A DNA stretch of 7,236 nt. Origin: Betaproteobacteria bacterium. GTDB taxonomy: Bacteria > Pseudomonadota > Gammaproteobacteria > Burkholderiales > SG8-39. Below the pieces are notes generated by a model. The model was given only the letters and a program-made list of their open reading frames with translations. It was not told where the DNA came from and did not search any database. Location of the stretch: positions 1-7,236 of the forward strand of contig JAOUGZ010000128.1 of assembly GCA_029865405.1 (NCBI GenBank), in the 5' to 3' direction. How positions within the stretch are numbered: the first letter of the stretch is position 1; the number at the start of each line of letters is the position of its first letter. Position numbers and translations under genes: made by a program. Positions 6,379 through 7,236 of this stretch are shown one piece after another.

Positions 6379-7236
6379 ATGAGCGCGGTGCCCGCGCCGA
6401 CGGAGCAGTGGCGCGCAGGGCTGCTGGCCGGGCGCGAAGCGCTGCGCCAGGCCTACCAGCGCAGCGCGGCGCCGCAGCGCCAGCTTCGCGCCCACAGCCG
6501 CCTGATCGACCACACGCTGCGCGGCTTGTGGCGCGCATTGCGGCCCGACGCGCCCGCCGCCCTGGTGGCGACCGGCGGCTATGGGCGCGGGGAGCTCTTT
6601 CCCTTTTCGGACATCGACGTACTGGTGCTGCTGGCCGAAGAGCCCGGCGCGCTTGAGCGTGCCAGCCTCGAGCGGCTGGTGGGGGTGTTCTGGGACGTGG
6701 GGCTGGAAGTCGCGCATAGCGTGCGCACCGTGCGGGAATGCGAAGACGCGGCCGCCGCGGACATCACCGTGCAGACCGCGCTCCTCGAGGCGCGCTTTCT
6801 CGCCGGCAGCCGCGCCCTGTACCGCGATCTGAACGCGGCCATGGCGGCCGCGCTGGAAGCGCCGGCCTTCTTCAAGCACAAGCGGCTCGAGCAGGAGCAG
6901 CGCCATGCGAAGCACCAGGACACCCCCTACGCCCTGGAGCCGAACCTGAAGGAGGCGCCGGGCGGCATGCGCGACCTGCAGACCATCCAGTGGATCGCGC
7001 GCGCCTGCGGCATCGGGCGCCACTGGCGCGACCTGCACCGCGACGGCCTGCTGCTGCGCGACGAGGCGGTGCAACTGGCCCGGCACGAGCGGCTGCTGCA
7101 AGACCTGCGCATTCGCCTGCACTATCTCGCCGGCCGGCGCGAAGACCGCCTCGTTTTCGACTACCAGACGCCACTTGCCGAGCAATGCGGCTGCCACGGC
7201 TCGCTAGCGCGCCGTCCGAGCGAGCAGCTCATGCAG
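6379..7236 (+). CDS. glnD: Bifunctional PII uridylyltransferase / uridylyl-removing enzyme, N-terminal 286 residues (3' end cut by window)
   Basis: GlnD senses glutamine and attaches or removes UMP on PII proteins (GlnB/GlnK), which controls glutamine synthetase adenylylation and NtrBC. The frame is open from ATG at 6379 to the last base (286 codons; full proteins are about 850-900 residues). The nucleotidyltransferase motif GGYGRGELFPFSDID lies at residues 66-80, with metal-binding D78 and D80. Further on, KHQDTPYALEPNLKEAPGGMRDLQ and RLVFDYQTPLAEQ are typical of the GlnD N-terminal region. The HD hydrolase and two ACT domains would lie beyond the right edge. The map stop (TGA) is separated from the ATG by one base and no SD is evident, so translation is probably coupled to map. 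The map-glnD order is also found in E. coli. Confidence 0.96.
   Translation, partial: MSAVPAPTEQWRAGLLAGREALRQAYQRSAAPQRQLRAHSRLIDHTLRGLWRALRPDAPAALVATGGYGRGELFPFSDIDVLVLLAEEPGALERASLERLVGVFWDVGLEVAHSVRTVRECEDAAAADITVQTALLEARFLAGSRALYRDLNAAMAAALEAPAFFKHKRLEQEQRHAKHQDTPYALEPNLKEAPGGMRDLQTIQWIARACGIGRHWRDLHRDGLLLRDEAVQLARHERLLQDLRIRLHYLAGRREDRLVFDYQTPLAEQCGCHGSLARRPSEQLMQ

Noticed and set aside
5442..6380. A 312-codon minus-strand frame antisense to map, running toward rpsB
   Set aside because: map on the plus strand has every metal ligand and the catalytic His. The antisense product resembles nothing and would overlap the rpsB leader.
6301..7197. A 298-codon minus-strand frame antisense to the map 3' end and glnD
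   Set aside because: glnD on the plus strand carries the nucleotidyltransferase motif and stays open to the window end. The antisense frame is a compositional shadow.

Overview
This is a high-GC window (about two thirds G+C by eye). It carries conserved housekeeping genes of a proteobacterium, most likely a betaproteobacterium. The evidence is the gene order rpsB-tsf-pyrH-frr-uppS-cdsA-dxr with map-glnD divergent from it, the strongly G/C-ending codons, and protein sequences that look betaproteobacterial. The genus cannot be told from the sequence alone. There are no tRNAs, rRNAs, insertion sequences, CRISPR arrays, phage genes or other accessory DNA.

Minus strand, read from about 5533 down to 1: a probable promoter at 5540-5567, a structured leader of about 108 nt, then rpsB (ribosomal protein S2, GTG start), an intrinsic-terminator-like hairpin, tsf (EF-Ts), pyrH (UMP kinase), frr (ribosome recycling factor), uppS (undecaprenyl diphosphate synthase), cdsA (phosphatidate cytidylyltransferase) and the first 278 codons of dxr (DXP reductoisomerase), which runs off the left edge. 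From tsf onward the genes are separated by 11 nt or less, or overlap, so they are probably co-transcribed and partly translationally coupled. The cluster joins translation (S2, EF-Ts, RRF), pyrimidine nucleotide supply (UMP kinase) and envelope precursor synthesis. DXR begins the route to isoprenoid units, UppS turns these into the peptidoglycan lipid carrier, and CdsA makes CDP-diacylglycerol.

Plus strand, from about 5559 rightward: a probable promoter back to back with that of rpsB, map (type I methionine aminopeptidase), then after a single base glnD (PII uridylyltransferase), which runs off the right edge after 286 codons.

The only non-coding stretches longer than about 12 nt are the 145-nt divergent region (5426-5570) and the 66-nt rpsB-tsf spacer (4613-4678). 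These hold the features most worth a second look: two interlocked divergent promoters, an rpsB leader able to form two mutually exclusive folds (one touching the Shine-Dalgarno), a terminator inside the operon, and a very short SD-less leader for map. I found no sign of an undescribed system. The window reads as an ordinary core-genome region.
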